The translations under genes were made by a program, and so were the position numbers. The notes beneath the pieces are model-generated. The model did not search any database and had not been told where the DNA came from. It saw only the letters and a list, made by a program, of their open reading frames with translations. DNA of 47,615 nt from Pseudomonadota bacterium (GTDB taxonomy: Bacteria > Myxococcota_A > Polyangia > Polyangiales > Polyangiaceae): the NCBI GenBank assembly GCA_023432025.1, contig JAEYVE010000010.1, positions 1 to 47,615 of the forward strand, in the 5' to 3' direction. Below are positions 25,894-35,381 of the stretch, piece by piece (position 1 is the first letter of the stretch; every line of letters starts with the position of its first letter).

Positions 25894-26889
25894 ATGCAGC
25901 TCCCTCCTCTGCAGGTCACGCGCGCTGTCATTCAACGTTACGCCCGCATCGTCGAACGCTACGACGCGGAGCTCGGAGTCAGACCCGTGGTCTTGCCGAC
26001 TGCGGCGTTCTTTCCCGACCGGTTCGAGCAGGACCAAGCCTCGGTCGACCGTCTCTTGCGACGCATGCAAGAGCACGCCGGCATGAGCGACATCCCGATG
26101 AGCATCACGCTCGTCCCGCGCGGCGCAGAGCGCGCCGCCGCGTCCAGCTGTAGCTCCGGCGCCTGCTCCGTGCCGTCGACGGCCGGAAGCGGCGTGCCCC
26201 GTCTCGTGGACGAGGACGGGCACTGGCGTTTGCAGATCCCGGAGGCCGAGCTCGGGCACTCGGTGGCACTCACGACGAACCTCGCGCGCTCCCTGGCGTT
26301 CGTCTTTCTCGTAGAAACTCAAGAGGACGGGGAAATCCTCGAGCCGCCCGTCGACGTTACGGCGGATCTCGTGGCCGTCGCGCTCGGCTTCGGCGCGCTC
26401 ATGCTGCAGGGCTCGCACATTTACGCCAAGAGCTGTTCGGGCCCGTCCATCGCCAGCGTGACCAAGGTCAGCGTGGGCGAGCTGGCGATCGCTTTCGCGC
26501 TCTTCACCAGCCGCGGCAATCACTCGATGCGCGCCGCCATGCGCCCCCTCGAGGCCACGCAGCGCGCGCTTCTGAACGAGGCTCACGCTCTGGTGCAGTC
26601 GAACCGTCAGCTGCTCGCGCGCCTCGACAAAGATCCGGGCAGCATAGCGCACGGCAAGTTCGAGCTCGGCGAGTCGCGCGGTTGGCTCTCGCGCCTCTTC
26701 ACCAGGCGTCCGGCGCCCGCCCAAGCAGGCTTGCACGAGGTCGATGCCCACATGTCTCTCGAGGATCTCGAGGCCATTCTGATCGACATGCCGCCGGCCT
26801 CTCGCGCGGGGCGGACGCGCACACCCGTGAGTGACCCGTCGCGTGACGAGCTGAAAGCCCTCGTCACCGAAGCGCTGCAGAGCAGCTGA
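25894..26889 (+). CDS. Hypothetical cytoplasmic protein with CSSGAC motif
   Basis: 331 residues; GGGAG lies 4 nt upstream of the ATG. Not recognised. Predicted mixed alpha/beta, with a possible redox or metal-binding Cys pair at 86 and 91 (SSCSSGAC) in a low-complexity Ser/Ala linker. A central block (110-230) has helix-rich sequence (ALTTNLARSLAFVFLVETQ, ADLVAVALGFGALML) and a third Cys at SCSGPS. The C-terminus is polar. No signal peptide. It resembles conserved myxobacterial hypotheticals in style, but function is unknown. Confidence 0.65.
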   Translation: MQLPPLQVTRAVIQRYARIVERYDAELGVRPVVLPTAAFFPDRFEQDQASVDRLLRRMQEHAGMSDIPMSITLVPRGAERAAASSCSSGACSVPSTAGSGVPRLVDEDGHWRLQIPEAELGHSVALTTNLARSLAFVFLVETQEDGEILEPPVDVTADLVAVALGFGALMLQGSHIYAKSCSGPSIASVTKVSVGELAIAFALFTSRGNHSMRAAMRPLEATQRALLNEAHALVQSNRQLLARLDKDPGSIAHGKFELGESRGWLSRLFTRRPAPAQAGLHEVDAHMSLEDLEAILIDMPPASRAGRTRTPVSDPSRDELKALVTEALQSS

Positions 26890-26953
26890 CGAAGCGCCGT
26901 CTTTTCGGGGACGCCAACACCGCACCTCGCGGGCTTGTTCGAGCAGCTTTTTC

Positions 26954-27002
26954 GGGGCGGCGCGGGAGCACCTTGGACGGTGCTCCCGCACTACGCCGCC
27001 CC
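26954..27002. terminator. Long hairpin between convergent genes (possible bidirectional terminator)
   Basis: An inner perfect 11-bp stem (GCGGGAGCACC 26962-26972 with 26979-26989, 6-nt loop) extends through a 5-nt bulge to an outer 8-bp stem (26954-26961 with 26995-27002). It lies between the end of the unknown gene and the purL stop. No U-tract follows on either strand. Confidence 0.5.
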
Positions 27003-27003
27003 G

Positions 27004-30000
27004 TTAGCCCACCCAGCGACGTGCGTTCTGGAAGAGGCGCATCCAAGGCGACGCGCCCTCCCAGTCGTGCGGGCGCCAAGACAGCTGCACGCTGCGGAAC
27101 ACCCGCTCGGGGTGCGGCATGAGAATGGTGGCGCGACCATCCGCGCTGGTCAGTCCGGTGATGCCGCCGGGTGAGCCGTTGGGATTCGTGGGGTACGTCG
27201 TGGCGCGCTGGCCGCGCCCGTCCACGAAGCGTAGCGCGACGAGCGGCTCCGCGGCGTCCACGGAGAGCGCGGCGCCGAATGCGTCGGAGAACTCGGCGCG
27301 CCCTTCGCCGTGAGCGACGGCCACCGGAATGCGCGCCCCCGCCATGCCCGCCATGAACAACGAGCGCGACTCCTGCACTTCCACGAGCGAGAGCCGCGCC
27401 TCGAACTGCTCCGACTCGTTGCGCACGAAGCGTGGCCAGGCCTCCGCTCCGGGAATGAGCTCCTTGAGCCCGGCCAGCGCCTGGCAGCCGTTGCACACGC
27501 CGAGCGTGAACGTATTTTCCCGGCGAAAGAACGTCGAGAGCGCTTCGCGCGCGGCCTGGTTGAAGAGCACGGACTTCGCCCAACCGAGACCGGCACCGAG
27601 CACGTCGCCGTAGGAGAAGCCGCCACACGCCACGAGGCCACGGAACTGCTCGAGGCGAGCACGGCCCGACAACACGTCGCTCATGTGAACGTCGACGGAC
27701 TCGAAGCCCGCCTGGTGGAACGCGGCTGCCATTTCGACCTGACCGTTCACCCCTTGCTCCCGCAAGATGGCCACCTTCGGACGTTCGCTCGCCGAGCTCA
27801 CCAGCGCGCGCGCCACGTTCTCGCTCGGATCGAAGGTGACCAGCGGTACGAGCCCCGGCTCGGCGTCGTCGGTCGCGCGCGCGTACTCTTCGCTGGCGCA
27901 CTTCGGGTTGTCGCGCAGGGCCTGCATGCGATACGTCGTCTCCGACCACGCCTTGCGCAGCTCCGAGCGGCGCTCGTCGAGCACCAGCGTCCCCGCGTGC
28001 TCGAACACCACGCGCTCGCCCGTCGTCACCTTTCCAACGACGTGCACGGCCTCACCTCGGGCGAGCCCGCGCGCCGAAAACGCCTCCACGACGGCGTCGA
28101 CGTCGCCCGAGCGCACTTGGAGCACGGCGCCCAGCTCCTCGCTGAAGAGCGCCGCGAGCCGCGCTTCGTGGCTTTCGTCCCGAGCGACACCGTCGAGCGA
28201 AACGTGCACACCCGCGCGGCCGGCGAACGCCATTTCCGTCACGGTGACGAAGAGGCCGCCGTCCGAGCGATCGTGATACGCGAGCAGCCGCCGCGAGGCG
28301 TTCAGCGCCTGCACCACGTCGAAGAACGCGGCGAGATCCTCCGCGCTGTCGACGTCCGGTGGAACCGAGCCCACTTGACCCATGACTTGTGACAGCGCGG
28401 AGGCGCCCAACCGGTTCTTTTTGCGACCCAGATCGACGAGCACCAGCGACGTGTCGCCTGCGTCCGATCGGAGCTCGGGCGTGAGCGCAAGGCGCACGTC
28501 CCGGACCCGCGCGAAGGCAGAGACGATCAGCGATACGGGAGCGACGACGCTCTTTTTTCCGCTGTCCCAAACCGTCCGCATGGACATGGAGTCCTTGCCG
28601 ACCGGGATGGTCAGCCCCAGCGCAGGACACAGCTCGAGCCCCACTGCCTTCACGGCGTCGTAGAGCCGCGCGTCTTCCCCTGGCGCGCCCGCAGCGGCCA
28701 TCCAGTTGGCAGAGAGCTTCACGCGGCGCAGGCTCTCGACGGGCGCGGAGGCGAGGTTGGTGAGCGCTTCTCCGACGGCCATGCGCGCCGCCGCCGGGGA
28801 GTCTACGGCGGCGATGGGCGTACGCTCGCCGAGCGCCATGGCCTCGCCAGTAAAGCCCGTGTAGTCGGCCAAGGTGACGCCCGCGTCGGCGACCGGGACC
28901 TGCCAAGGACCCACCATTTGGTCGCGGGCGATGAGCCCCGTCACCGTGCGATCGCCGATGGTGACGAGGAACGTTTTGTCGGCCACGGCCGGGAGGCGAA
29001 GCACGCGGTAGGCCGCTTCGCGCACGTCGATGTCCAAGGCGAGCGGAAGCTCCGGACTCGTCTCGCGCGTCACGTCTCGCGTCATCTTCGGCGCTTTGCC
29101 GAAGAGCACGCTCGACGGAAGATCGATGGGACGGTTCTCGAAGTGCGGATCCTCGACCAGGATGCGCTCCTCGCTCGTCGCCGTGCCCACCACCGCAAAG
29201 GGACACCGCTCACGGACGCACACCGCTTCGAACGCGCCGAAGCGCTGCTCGTCGATGGCGAGCACGTAGCGCTCCTGGGCTTCGTTGCACCAGATTTCCA
29301 TCGGAGACATGCCGGGCTCCGCGTTCGGCACCCGACGCAAATCCAGGTGCGCCCCACGGCCCGAGTCATGAACCAGCTCCGGCAAAGCGTTCGAGAGCCC
29401 GCCCGCGCCCACGTCGTGGACGCTCACGATGGGCGACTCCGCGCCGAGCGCGTTGCAGCGGTCGATGACCTCTTGGCAACGCCGCTGCATCTCGGGGTTG
29501 TCCCGCTGCACGGACGCGAAATCGAGGTCTGCGGCGCTGGCACCAGACGCCATGGACGAGGCCGCCCCGCCGCCGAGACCGATGAGGAGCGCCGGACCGC
29601 CGAGCACCACCAGCTTTGCGCCAGCGGGGATTTCGCCCTTCAGCACGAGCTCCGGGCGGACGTTGCCGAGGCCACCCGCAAGCATGATGGGTTTGTGATA
29701 CCCACGCACCACGTGACCGCTCTCGGTGGGCACGGACTGCTCGTAGGTGCGGAAATAGCCGCAAATGTTGGGGCGCCCGAACTCGTTGTTGAAGCCGGCG
29801 CCGCCGAGCGGCCCCTCGAGCATGATGTCCAGCGCGGACACGATGCGTTCGGGCTTGCCGTGATCTTGCTCCCATGGCTGCACGAAGCCGGGGATCCGCA
29901 GGTTGGACACCGAAAAGCCGGTGAGACCCGCCTTGGGCTTGGAGCCGCGACCCGTCGCGCCTTCGTCGCGGATTTCTCCGCCCGAGCCCGTCGACGCACC

Positions 30001-30927
30001 CGGGTAGGGAGAAATGGCGGTCGGGTGGTTGTGCGTTTCGACCTTCATCAGGATGTGGGCCGCTTCGCGGCGCACGCCGTAGCTCGCCACGCCGTCCGCC
30101 GAGGGAGTCGGAAAGAAGCGCTCCGCCTCGAAGCCCTCCATCACCGCGGCGTTGTCGCTGTACGCCGAGAGCACGCCTTCTGCGCACTTTTCGTACGTGT
30201 TCTTGACCATGCCGAACAGCGAGTGCGGCTGCGGCTCGCCATCGATGACGAAGTCCGCGCGGAAAATTTTGTGTCTGCAGTGCTCCGAGTTCGCCTGTGC
30301 GAACATCATGAGCTCCACGTCACTCGGGTTGCGCCCGAGCTCGCCGAACGCCGACACCAGGTAGTCGATTTCGTCCTCCGCGAGGGCCAGCCCCAACTCC
30401 GAGTTGGCTAGGACCAACGCCTCACGACCGCGCGAGAGAACGTCCACCCTGGTGAACGCGCGCGGCGACTCCGAACGGAACAGCGCCGCCGCGTCCTCGA
30501 TGCGCCGACTCACCGCCTCGGTCATTCGATCGTGGAGGGCCTTCGCCGCGCGGTCGAGCACCTCGGAGGACAGCTCTGCCTCTCCGCTGAGGTAGTACGC
30601 CGTACCGCGCTCGATGCGGGAAACGACGGAGAGGCCGCACCCCCGCGCGATGTCCGTGGCCTTGGAGCTCCAGGGGGAAATGGTGCCGAAACGCGGCGTG
30701 ACGAACAGAAGCCCGCCGCTGGGAGCTTCGGGTGACACCGGGGGGCCGTAGCGAAGCAGCGCGCCGAGCACCTGCTCCTCGCTGGGCGAAAGCGCGCGAG
30801 GAGCGTCCACGAGGTGAACCAGCTCCGCACGGAGCTCGGTCACCTCGGGCGCGACCTCCCGAACCGTGCGAAGGAGCTTCTGCTGGCGAAAGGGCGAGAG
30901 GGCCGGCGAACCGCGAAAAACCTGCAT
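27004..30927 (-). CDS. purL: Phosphoribosylformylglycinamidine synthase, single-chain
   Basis: 1307 residues, like the ~1295-residue enterobacterial PurL. It carries out step 4 of purine synthesis: FGAR + Gln + ATP to FGAM. The order is N-terminal PurS-like domain; two-lobed ATPase (short motifs ANSEHCRHK, KVETHNHPTAISP, GPLGGAGFNNEFGRP, PVGKDSMSM); and a C-terminal class I glutamine amidotransferase with nucleophile Cys1145 (GVCNGCQ), plus the His/Glu site HPERVFR near the end. GGFSYGDVLGAG marks the glutaminase oxyanion region. It stands alone here; purE-purK are 12 kb away. The ATG start matches the family N-terminus. Confidence 0.98.
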   Translation of the reverse strand: MQVFRGSPALSPFRQQKLLRTVREVAPEVTELRAELVHLVDAPRALSPSEEQVLGALLRYGPPVSPEAPSGGLLFVTPRFGTISPWSSKATDIARGCGLSVVSRIERGTAYYLSGEAELSSEVLDRAAKALHDRMTEAVSRRIEDAAALFRSESPRAFTRVDVLSRGREALVLANSELGLALAEDEIDYLVSAFGELGRNPSDVELMMFAQANSEHCRHKIFRADFVIDGEPQPHSLFGMVKNTYEKCAEGVLSAYSDNAAVMEGFEAERFFPTPSADGVASYGVRREAAHILMKVETHNHPTAISPYPGASTGSGGEIRDEGATGRGSKPKAGLTGFSVSNLRIPGFVQPWEQDHGKPERIVSALDIMLEGPLGGAGFNNEFGRPNICGYFRTYEQSVPTESGHVVRGYHKPIMLAGGLGNVRPELVLKGEIPAGAKLVVLGGPALLIGLGGGAASSMASGASAADLDFASVQRDNPEMQRRCQEVIDRCNALGAESPIVSVHDVGAGGLSNALPELVHDSGRGAHLDLRRVPNAEPGMSPMEIWCNEAQERYVLAIDEQRFGAFEAVCVRERCPFAVVGTATSEERILVEDPHFENRPIDLPSSVLFGKAPKMTRDVTRETSPELPLALDIDVREAAYRVLRLPAVADKTFLVTIGDRTVTGLIARDQMVGPWQVPVADAGVTLADYTGFTGEAMALGERTPIAAVDSPAAARMAVGEALTNLASAPVESLRRVKLSANWMAAAGAPGEDARLYDAVKAVGLELCPALGLTIPVGKDSMSMRTVWDSGKKSVVAPVSLIVSAFARVRDVRLALTPELRSDAGDTSLVLVDLGRKKNRLGASALSQVMGQVGSVPPDVDSAEDLAAFFDVVQALNASRRLLAYHDRSDGGLFVTVTEMAFAGRAGVHVSLDGVARDESHEARLAALFSEELGAVLQVRSGDVDAVVEAFSARGLARGEAVHVVGKVTTGERVVFEHAGTLVLDERRSELRKAWSETTYRMQALRDNPKCASEEYARATDDAEPGLVPLVTFDPSENVARALVSSASERPKVAILREQGVNGQVEMAAAFHQAGFESVDVHMSDVLSGRARLEQFRGLVACGGFSYGDVLGAGLGWAKSVLFNQAAREALSTFFRRENTFTLGVCNGCQALAGLKELIPGAEAWPRFVRNESEQFEARLSLVEVQESRSLFMAGMAGARIPVAVAHGEGRAEFSDAFGAALSVDAAEPLVALRFVDGRGQRATTYPTNPNGSPGGITGLTSADGRATILMPHPERVFRSVQLSWRPHDWEGASPWMRLFQNARRWVG

Positions 30928-31008
30928 GACCGCGCGCGGTTCTTCCAGAGGGAGAGGGTGCGCGCAAGGGCGACCCGGCCTCCCCCCAAAATGGCCCCGG
31001 TGGGGGCG

Positions 31009-31734
31009 TCAGCGGCCGAAACGGAGCGCGACCAGCGCGAGCGAACGAAGCGAGTACAACGCGTGAACCGCGACGTACGGCCAAAAATACAGCTCGAGCC
31101 GCCCCACGACCGCAGAAAGCCAAATGTACGACGGGTAGTGCACCAAGAGCTTGGCCAACGCCAGCGGAAGCCGGAGCGGAGAGCGGCGGGCAGCATCCGC
31201 CGCCTCGAGCGGCGTGGTGGGGCGAGGTTCCAGGGACGCGCTACGTGCCTCGAGCACGGCGACGATTTCCGGGCGTCTCTCGAACGTGGTCATGGCAATG
31301 CCCGACGCCAGCACCACCAGCCCCCCGACGCCCGCGAACAGAAATCGCACGTCCTGGTGCTCGAAATACAAGCGCACGGCGCTCGCCCCCAGAATCAAAA
31401 ACGCCTTCAGCTCGTCCATGAGAAAGTCGAGCAGGTGTCCGGCGGGCGAGGCGATGCCCCGCAGGCGCGCCAGCATGCCGTCCGCGCAGTCGAGCACGTA
31501 GGAGAGCTCGAAAACGACGATGGCGACGACGAGACCCGGGTGCCCCGGCAGAAAAACGAGAAGCGCCGCCGCGCAAGCTGCGACGACGAAGCTCGCCAGC
31601 GTGATTTGATTGGGGGTCACCCTGCTGCCCTCGAGCCAACTCACGAGCGCCGCGGCGGGCGGGCGGCACACGTAGGTGTTCCAAATCAGGTCCGGGACCT
31701 TTCTCGTGGCTCGGTAGACTTCCCTGGCTCCCAC
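31009..31734 (-). CDS. CDP-alcohol phosphatidyltransferase family protein
   Basis: 241 residues from a GTG. The family signature D-x2-DG-x2-AR-x8-G-x3-D-x3-D is complete: Asp82, Asp85, Gly86, Ala89, Arg90, Gly99, Asp103, Asp107. About six hydrophobic helices. These enzymes move a phosphatidyl (or similar) group from a CDP-alcohol to another alcohol. The acceptor is unclear, and the protein is longer than PgsA. It is divergent from argS with an 82-bp gap and lies 81 bp downstream of purL's start on the same strand; no functional link is apparent. Confidence 0.88.
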   Translation of the reverse strand: MGAREVYRATRKVPDLIWNTYVCRPPAAALVSWLEGSRVTPNQITLASFVVAACAAALLVFLPGHPGLVVAIVVFELSYVLDCADGMLARLRGIASPAGHLLDFLMDELKAFLILGASAVRLYFEHQDVRFLFAGVGGLVVLASGIAMTTFERRPEIVAVLEARSASLEPRPTTPLEAADAARRSPLRLPLALAKLLVHYPSYIWLSAVVGRLELYFWPYVAVHALYSLRSLALVALRFGR

Positions 31735-31816
31735 GGCGCCAGACTAGTCCAGGTGAGCCAGGAAAGTCGTGTACGCGCCTGGACCTCCGCCGACAAACGC
31801 CATAGAGGTTCGCGCC

Positions 31817-33559
31817 ATGCGAATCGAACGGCTCTTGGATCAGGTCGCCGGCGCAGCCATCCGCGAAGTCACGGGAGAAGAGTCTCCGGCCTTGCTCCGC
31901 CCCACCGCGGATGCCCGGCACGGCGACTACCAAATCAACGCCGCCATGGCGCTGGCCAAGAAGCTCGGAAAAAAACCGCGTGAGGTCGCCGAGCCCTTGG
32001 CCGCACGCGTCGCCGCTCACCCCGCCGTAGAAAAGGCCGAGGTCGCCGGTCCCGGTTTCGTCAACCTCACGCTCTCCACTGAATGGCTGGGGGACGTCCT
32101 CACCGAAGCGGCGCGTGACCACGAGCGAGACGGTATCGACCGCGCAGAGGCCCCACAGCGCGTCGTCGTGGACTTTTCGAGCCCCAACATCGCCAAGCAG
32201 ATGCACGTCGGGCACCTCCGCTCGACCATCATCGGCGACTCGTTGTGTCGCCTCTTGCGTGTCGTCGGCCACGACGTCATCGGCGACAACCACCTCGGAG
32301 ACTGGGGGACTCAGTATGGCCTGCTCCTGGTCGGCATGCGCGAGCTCGGCTCCTTGGACGCGCTCAGAGAGCAGCCCATCGAGGAGCTCGAGCGCATCTA
32401 CAAAGAAGCTTCCGCGCGCGCCAAGCAAGACGAATCGTTCGCCGAGCGAGCGCGTCTGGAGCTGGCGAAGCTGCAGAGCGGCGACGCAGAAAACAGGGCC
32501 CTTTGGCAGAAGTTCGTCGACACGACGCGAAAGGAGCTGGACAAATCCTACGACCGCATGGGCATCCGCTTCGACGAGTGGCTCGGAGAAAGCGCCTTCA
32601 ACGACATGCTGCCCGGCGTGGTGGCGCGCCTTCGGAACGCAGGGCTCGCGCGAGAGGACCAGGGCGCCGTCGGCGTTTTCTGGCCGGAGATCGCCGCGGC
32701 CCCGGACAAACTGAAAAAGCAGCAAGAGCCGTTCTTGGTGCAGAAGCGCGACGGCGCTTTTCTCTATTCCACCACGGACATCGCGGCCGTTCTCTTTCGT
32801 AAGGACGAGTGGAAGGCCAACCGCGTCTTGTACGTGGTCGACGCGCGCCAGGCGCTTCACTTCAGCCAACTTTTCGCCGTCGCGGAGCTGCTCGGGATCG
32901 ACATGCAGCTCGAGCACGTGTCGTTCGGCACCGTGCTCGACGAGACGGGCAAGCCCCTGAAAACGCGCGACGGAAAAGCCGTGACGCTCGCGTCTCTGCT
33001 CGACGAAGCCGAGCGACGCGCCGAGGAGCGCATTCGGGAAGGCATCGCCGAAAAGAAGCTGCAGCTCACGGAAGCGGACGTGCCCACGGTGGCACGTGCG
33101 GTCGGCATTGGCGCGGTAAAATACGCGGATTTGCGCCAAAACCGCACCAGCGATTACCAGTTCGACTGGGACAAGCTCGTGAGCTTCAGCGGCAACGCGG
33201 GCCCCTACCTGCAGTACGCCTACGCGCGTGTCGCCAGCATCTTCGCCAAGGGCGGCGAAACCCTGGCGCAGGCGGAAGGGCCCATCGTTCTCGGCGCGCC
33301 CGAGGAGGCGCAGCTGGGACGTGTGCTCGTGCGCTTCAGCGAGGTCGTTCACCAAGCGGCCGAGAGCTCTCTCCCGCATCTCCTGACGGACCATCTGTAC
33401 GAGCTCGCCAAGTCGTTCATGAGCTTCTACGAGGCGCTCCCGGTGCTGAAGGCCGAGGGCTCGACGCGCACGAGCCGTCTCGCGCTCGCCGCGCTCACGG
33501 CGCGCCAAATGAAGCGCGGCCTCGAGCTGCTCGGCATCGAGGTCGTGGAGCGCATGTGA
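31817..33559 (+). CDS. argS: Arginyl-tRNA synthetase
   Basis: 580 residues. The ATG is preceded by AGAGG 8 nt upstream. An N-terminal Arg-tRNA-specific domain (1-110) is followed by the class Ia core with HIGH-type motif HVGH (130-133) in SPNIAKQMHVGHLRST. The KMSKS region has the ArgS form KPLKTRDGK (about 378-386). The anticodon-binding DALR domain lies at the C-terminus (DHLYELAKSFMSFYE). It charges tRNA-Arg. The next gene begins at a GTG overlapping the stop (GTGA), so argS is the first gene of a two-gene unit. Confidence 0.97.
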   Translation: MRIERLLDQVAGAAIREVTGEESPALLRPTADARHGDYQINAAMALAKKLGKKPREVAEPLAARVAAHPAVEKAEVAGPGFVNLTLSTEWLGDVLTEAARDHERDGIDRAEAPQRVVVDFSSPNIAKQMHVGHLRSTIIGDSLCRLLRVVGHDVIGDNHLGDWGTQYGLLLVGMRELGSLDALREQPIEELERIYKEASARAKQDESFAERARLELAKLQSGDAENRALWQKFVDTTRKELDKSYDRMGIRFDEWLGESAFNDMLPGVVARLRNAGLAREDQGAVGVFWPEIAAAPDKLKKQQEPFLVQKRDGAFLYSTTDIAAVLFRKDEWKANRVLYVVDARQALHFSQLFAVAELLGIDMQLEHVSFGTVLDETGKPLKTRDGKAVTLASLLDEAERRAEERIREGIAEKKLQLTEADVPTVARAVGIGAVKYADLRQNRTSDYQFDWDKLVSFSGNAGPYLQYAYARVASIFAKGGETLAQAEGPIVLGAPEEAQLGRVLVRFSEVVHQAAESSLPHLLTDHLYELAKSFMSFYEALPVLKAEGSTRTSRLALAALTARQMKRGLELLGIEVVERM

Positions 33560-34470
33560 TCGTGAAGGCGCGCCCCTTTTTCGAGCGTATTCCTGCCCAC
33601 CTGGGGTGCGCGCTCACGGTCGCTTCTCTCGCGCTGACCAGCCTCGGCTCCTCGTGCGCGAGAAAAACGGAGCCCGAGCAAACGAACGTTCCCAAGCCGC
33701 CACCGGAAACCTCGCGCGAGGTCCAAGAGGCGTCGTCGGGCTCTCCGTCCGCGGCAGAGTCCGCGTCCACAGCTAGCGCGGCGCCTCCCGAGAAGCTCAC
33801 CGTACCCTCGGCTTCCGCGCCACTGGACGAAGCCGCCGCCAAGACAACCGCAGCTCCCCCGCGCTCGAAGCGCTACGTCGTCGCAGCTCTGGGAGACTCC
33901 ATCACGGACCGCCGCTCTCGCGGCGGCGGCTACCTCGACGTCGTCGCCGCCCAATGCCCCGAAAGCGTCTTCGACAACTACGGCAAGGGCGGCGACATGG
34001 TGAACCAAATGCGCGCCCGCCTCGAACGCGACATTTTGCCGCGCGCGCGCGCGCGCGGCTACACGCACCTGCTCGTGTTCGGAGGCGTCAACGACCTCTA
34101 CAGTGACTTGACCGCGGGGCGGACCAACGATCGCATCGAGCGTGACCTCTCGGCCATCTATGCCAGAGCTGCCGCGCACGGGATGAGCGTCATTGCCATC
34201 ACGGTGGCGCCCTGGGGCGGCTTTACCCGCTACTTCGACGCGCGGCGCGGCGAAAATACTCGTCTCCTGAACGACTGGATCGCGGCTCGAGCCGCGGAGG
34301 GCGTCGTCGAAAAGGTCGTGGACGCCTACGCGCTCTTGTCCTGCGGGGATCCCGAGCTCCTCTGCCCGGAGTACGAACCACCCTTCCGAGACGGCCTTCA
34401 CCCGGGCACTCGCGGGCACGAAGCACTCGGTCGCGCCCTCGCCCAGACTGCCTTCGCCGACTGCCGCTAA
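33556..34470 (+). CDS. SGNH/GDSL-family hydrolase, predicted lipoprotein
   Basis: 304 residues from a GTG overlapping the argS stop; a second GTG six bases later is the alternative. A hydrophobic N-terminus ends in LTSLGSSC (Cys34), a weak lipobox. A Ser/Pro/Glu/Ala-rich linker (36-105) reaches the enzyme. SGNH blocks: GDSI with Ser115; GKGGD (143-147); GGVND with Asn179; DGLHPG with Asp279 and His282. This is a full catalytic set for an esterase, acyl- or acetyl-hydrolase acting at the cell surface. Substrate unknown. Coupling with argS is probably incidental. Confidence 0.87.
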   Translation: MIVKARPFFERIPAHLGCALTVASLALTSLGSSCARKTEPEQTNVPKPPPETSREVQEASSGSPSAAESASTASAAPPEKLTVPSASAPLDEAAAKTTAAPPRSKRYVVAALGDSITDRRSRGGGYLDVVAAQCPESVFDNYGKGGDMVNQMRARLERDILPRARARGYTHLLVFGGVNDLYSDLTAGRTNDRIERDLSAIYARAAAHGMSVIAITVAPWGGFTRYFDARRGENTRLLNDWIAARAAEGVVEKVVDAYALLSCGDPELLCPEYEPPFRDGLHPGTRGHEALGRALAQTAFADCR

Positions 34471-34494
34471 GGACTGCTTTCGCCGACTGCCGCT
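34446..34494 (+). repeat. 26-bp tandem duplication at the end of the SGNH hydrolase gene
   Basis: 23-nt copies at 34446-34468 and 34472-34494 differ at one base (GACTGCC/TTTCGCC...). The first encodes the last residues before the TAA; the second lies in non-coding DNA. Confidence 0.8.
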
Positions 34495-34532
34495 GAAAAT
34501 AGGCCACGTCGACCGACTGAGCCTTCGAGCCG

Positions 34533-34566
34533 ACGGGGCGGTCAGCGATGGGTCCATCCGCCCCGT
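34533..34566 (+). terminator. Possible terminator hairpin
   Basis: A 9-bp perfect stem (ACGGGGCGG 34533-34541 with CCGCCCCGT 34558-34566) and 16-nt loop sit between the SGNH gene and the next. No U-tract, so weak. Confidence 0.35.
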
Positions 34567-34603
34567 TGGGGCCGCACGGAGTTTGCGCTAAAGGACGGCG
34601 CTG

Positions 34604-35299
34604 ATGGCGTCGGAACGAACGGAGCGCGGCCCTGCGAAGGCCAAAAAGTCCACGGCGAGCTCGAAAGCGAAGGGCAGCGCCTCCCGCGCGCCCGCGCGAG
34701 CTACGCGCGAAACCGAGGAGCCCGTCCTCAGTGGGCGCTTGGTGTGGGTGGTCGCGCTCTTCGCGGCCATGGTGTTCATCCCGCTCTCGCCGCTCAGTAG
34801 CCTGATCGAAAAGAAGGGCCCGACCGCCACGAAGCACGAGCACTGGAAGGTCGGAAGCGAGGGCACGCTGCACATCACCGTGATCACCGCCGACTACAAC
34901 AAGCTCGCCTGCGCTCACCCGGAAACGGCGGGACCGAATCACTGCGCGTTCGAAAGCGAAAAGCAGGCTTGGCCGCGTGATCCGACGGCGTCGCTCGACG
35001 ACAACAAGCGCAACATCGTTCAACCCTACCGCACGGTCGACGGTCAATTGGTCTTCATAGCTGGCCTCTGGGCGCAGCCCGCGGTGGCCATGCGCCTCCA
35101 CAACGAGCCACCCTACGGTACGCCCGAGAACAAGCTCGCCCGCTTCACCGCTCAGTGCCGCGTGCGCTTCTTGGCGGAGTGGAAGCAGCCGTCCCTGCGT
35201 TGGGGCCCCAGCCAACCGTGGTCCAGGCAGGGAGACGCCATGGTCGCCGAGCCCGTCTCGTGTGAGATCTTGACCACGGAGCGCCCGAAGGACAGCTGA
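34604..35299 (+). CDS. Hypothetical protein with single membrane anchor
   Basis: 231 residues; AAGGA sits 8 nt before the ATG. A Lys/Ala/Ser-rich cytoplasmic segment (1-42) is followed by one hydrophobic helix (RLVWVVALFAAMVFIPL, about 45-62). The outer domain has four Cys (AHPETAGPNHCAF region, QCRVRF, SCEIL), possibly in disulfides. No family recognised. A clear intrinsic terminator follows. Confidence 0.7.
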   Translation: MASERTERGPAKAKKSTASSKAKGSASRAPARATRETEEPVLSGRLVWVVALFAAMVFIPLSPLSSLIEKKGPTATKHEHWKVGSEGTLHITVITADYNKLACAHPETAGPNHCAFESEKQAWPRDPTASLDDNKRNIVQPYRTVDGQLVFIAGLWAQPAVAMRLHNEPPYGTPENKLARFTAQCRVRFLAEWKQPSLRWGPSQPWSRQGDAMVAEPVSCEILTTERPKDS

Positions 35300-35325
35300 C
35301 GTCAGGCGTCGTTTCTGGCGCTCGG

Positions 35326-35377
35326 AACCCCCCGCAACGCGAGGCAACGCACCTCGGCGAAGCGGGGGTTACTTTTT
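35326..35377 (+). terminator. Intrinsic terminator after the membrane-anchored protein
   Basis: An outer AACCCCC/GGGGGTT stem (35326-35332 with 35364-35370, with extra GC pairs and a one-base bulge) encloses an inner CGAGG/CCTCG stem. TTTTT follows at 35373-35377. Confidence 0.75.
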
Positions 35378-35381
35378 GGGC

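Noticed and set aside
34036..34056. Alternating GC run that could form Z-DNA
   Set aside because: It encodes RARARGY of the SGNH hydrolase and is explained by Arg/Ala codons; a similar run at 8750-8764 is likewise coding.
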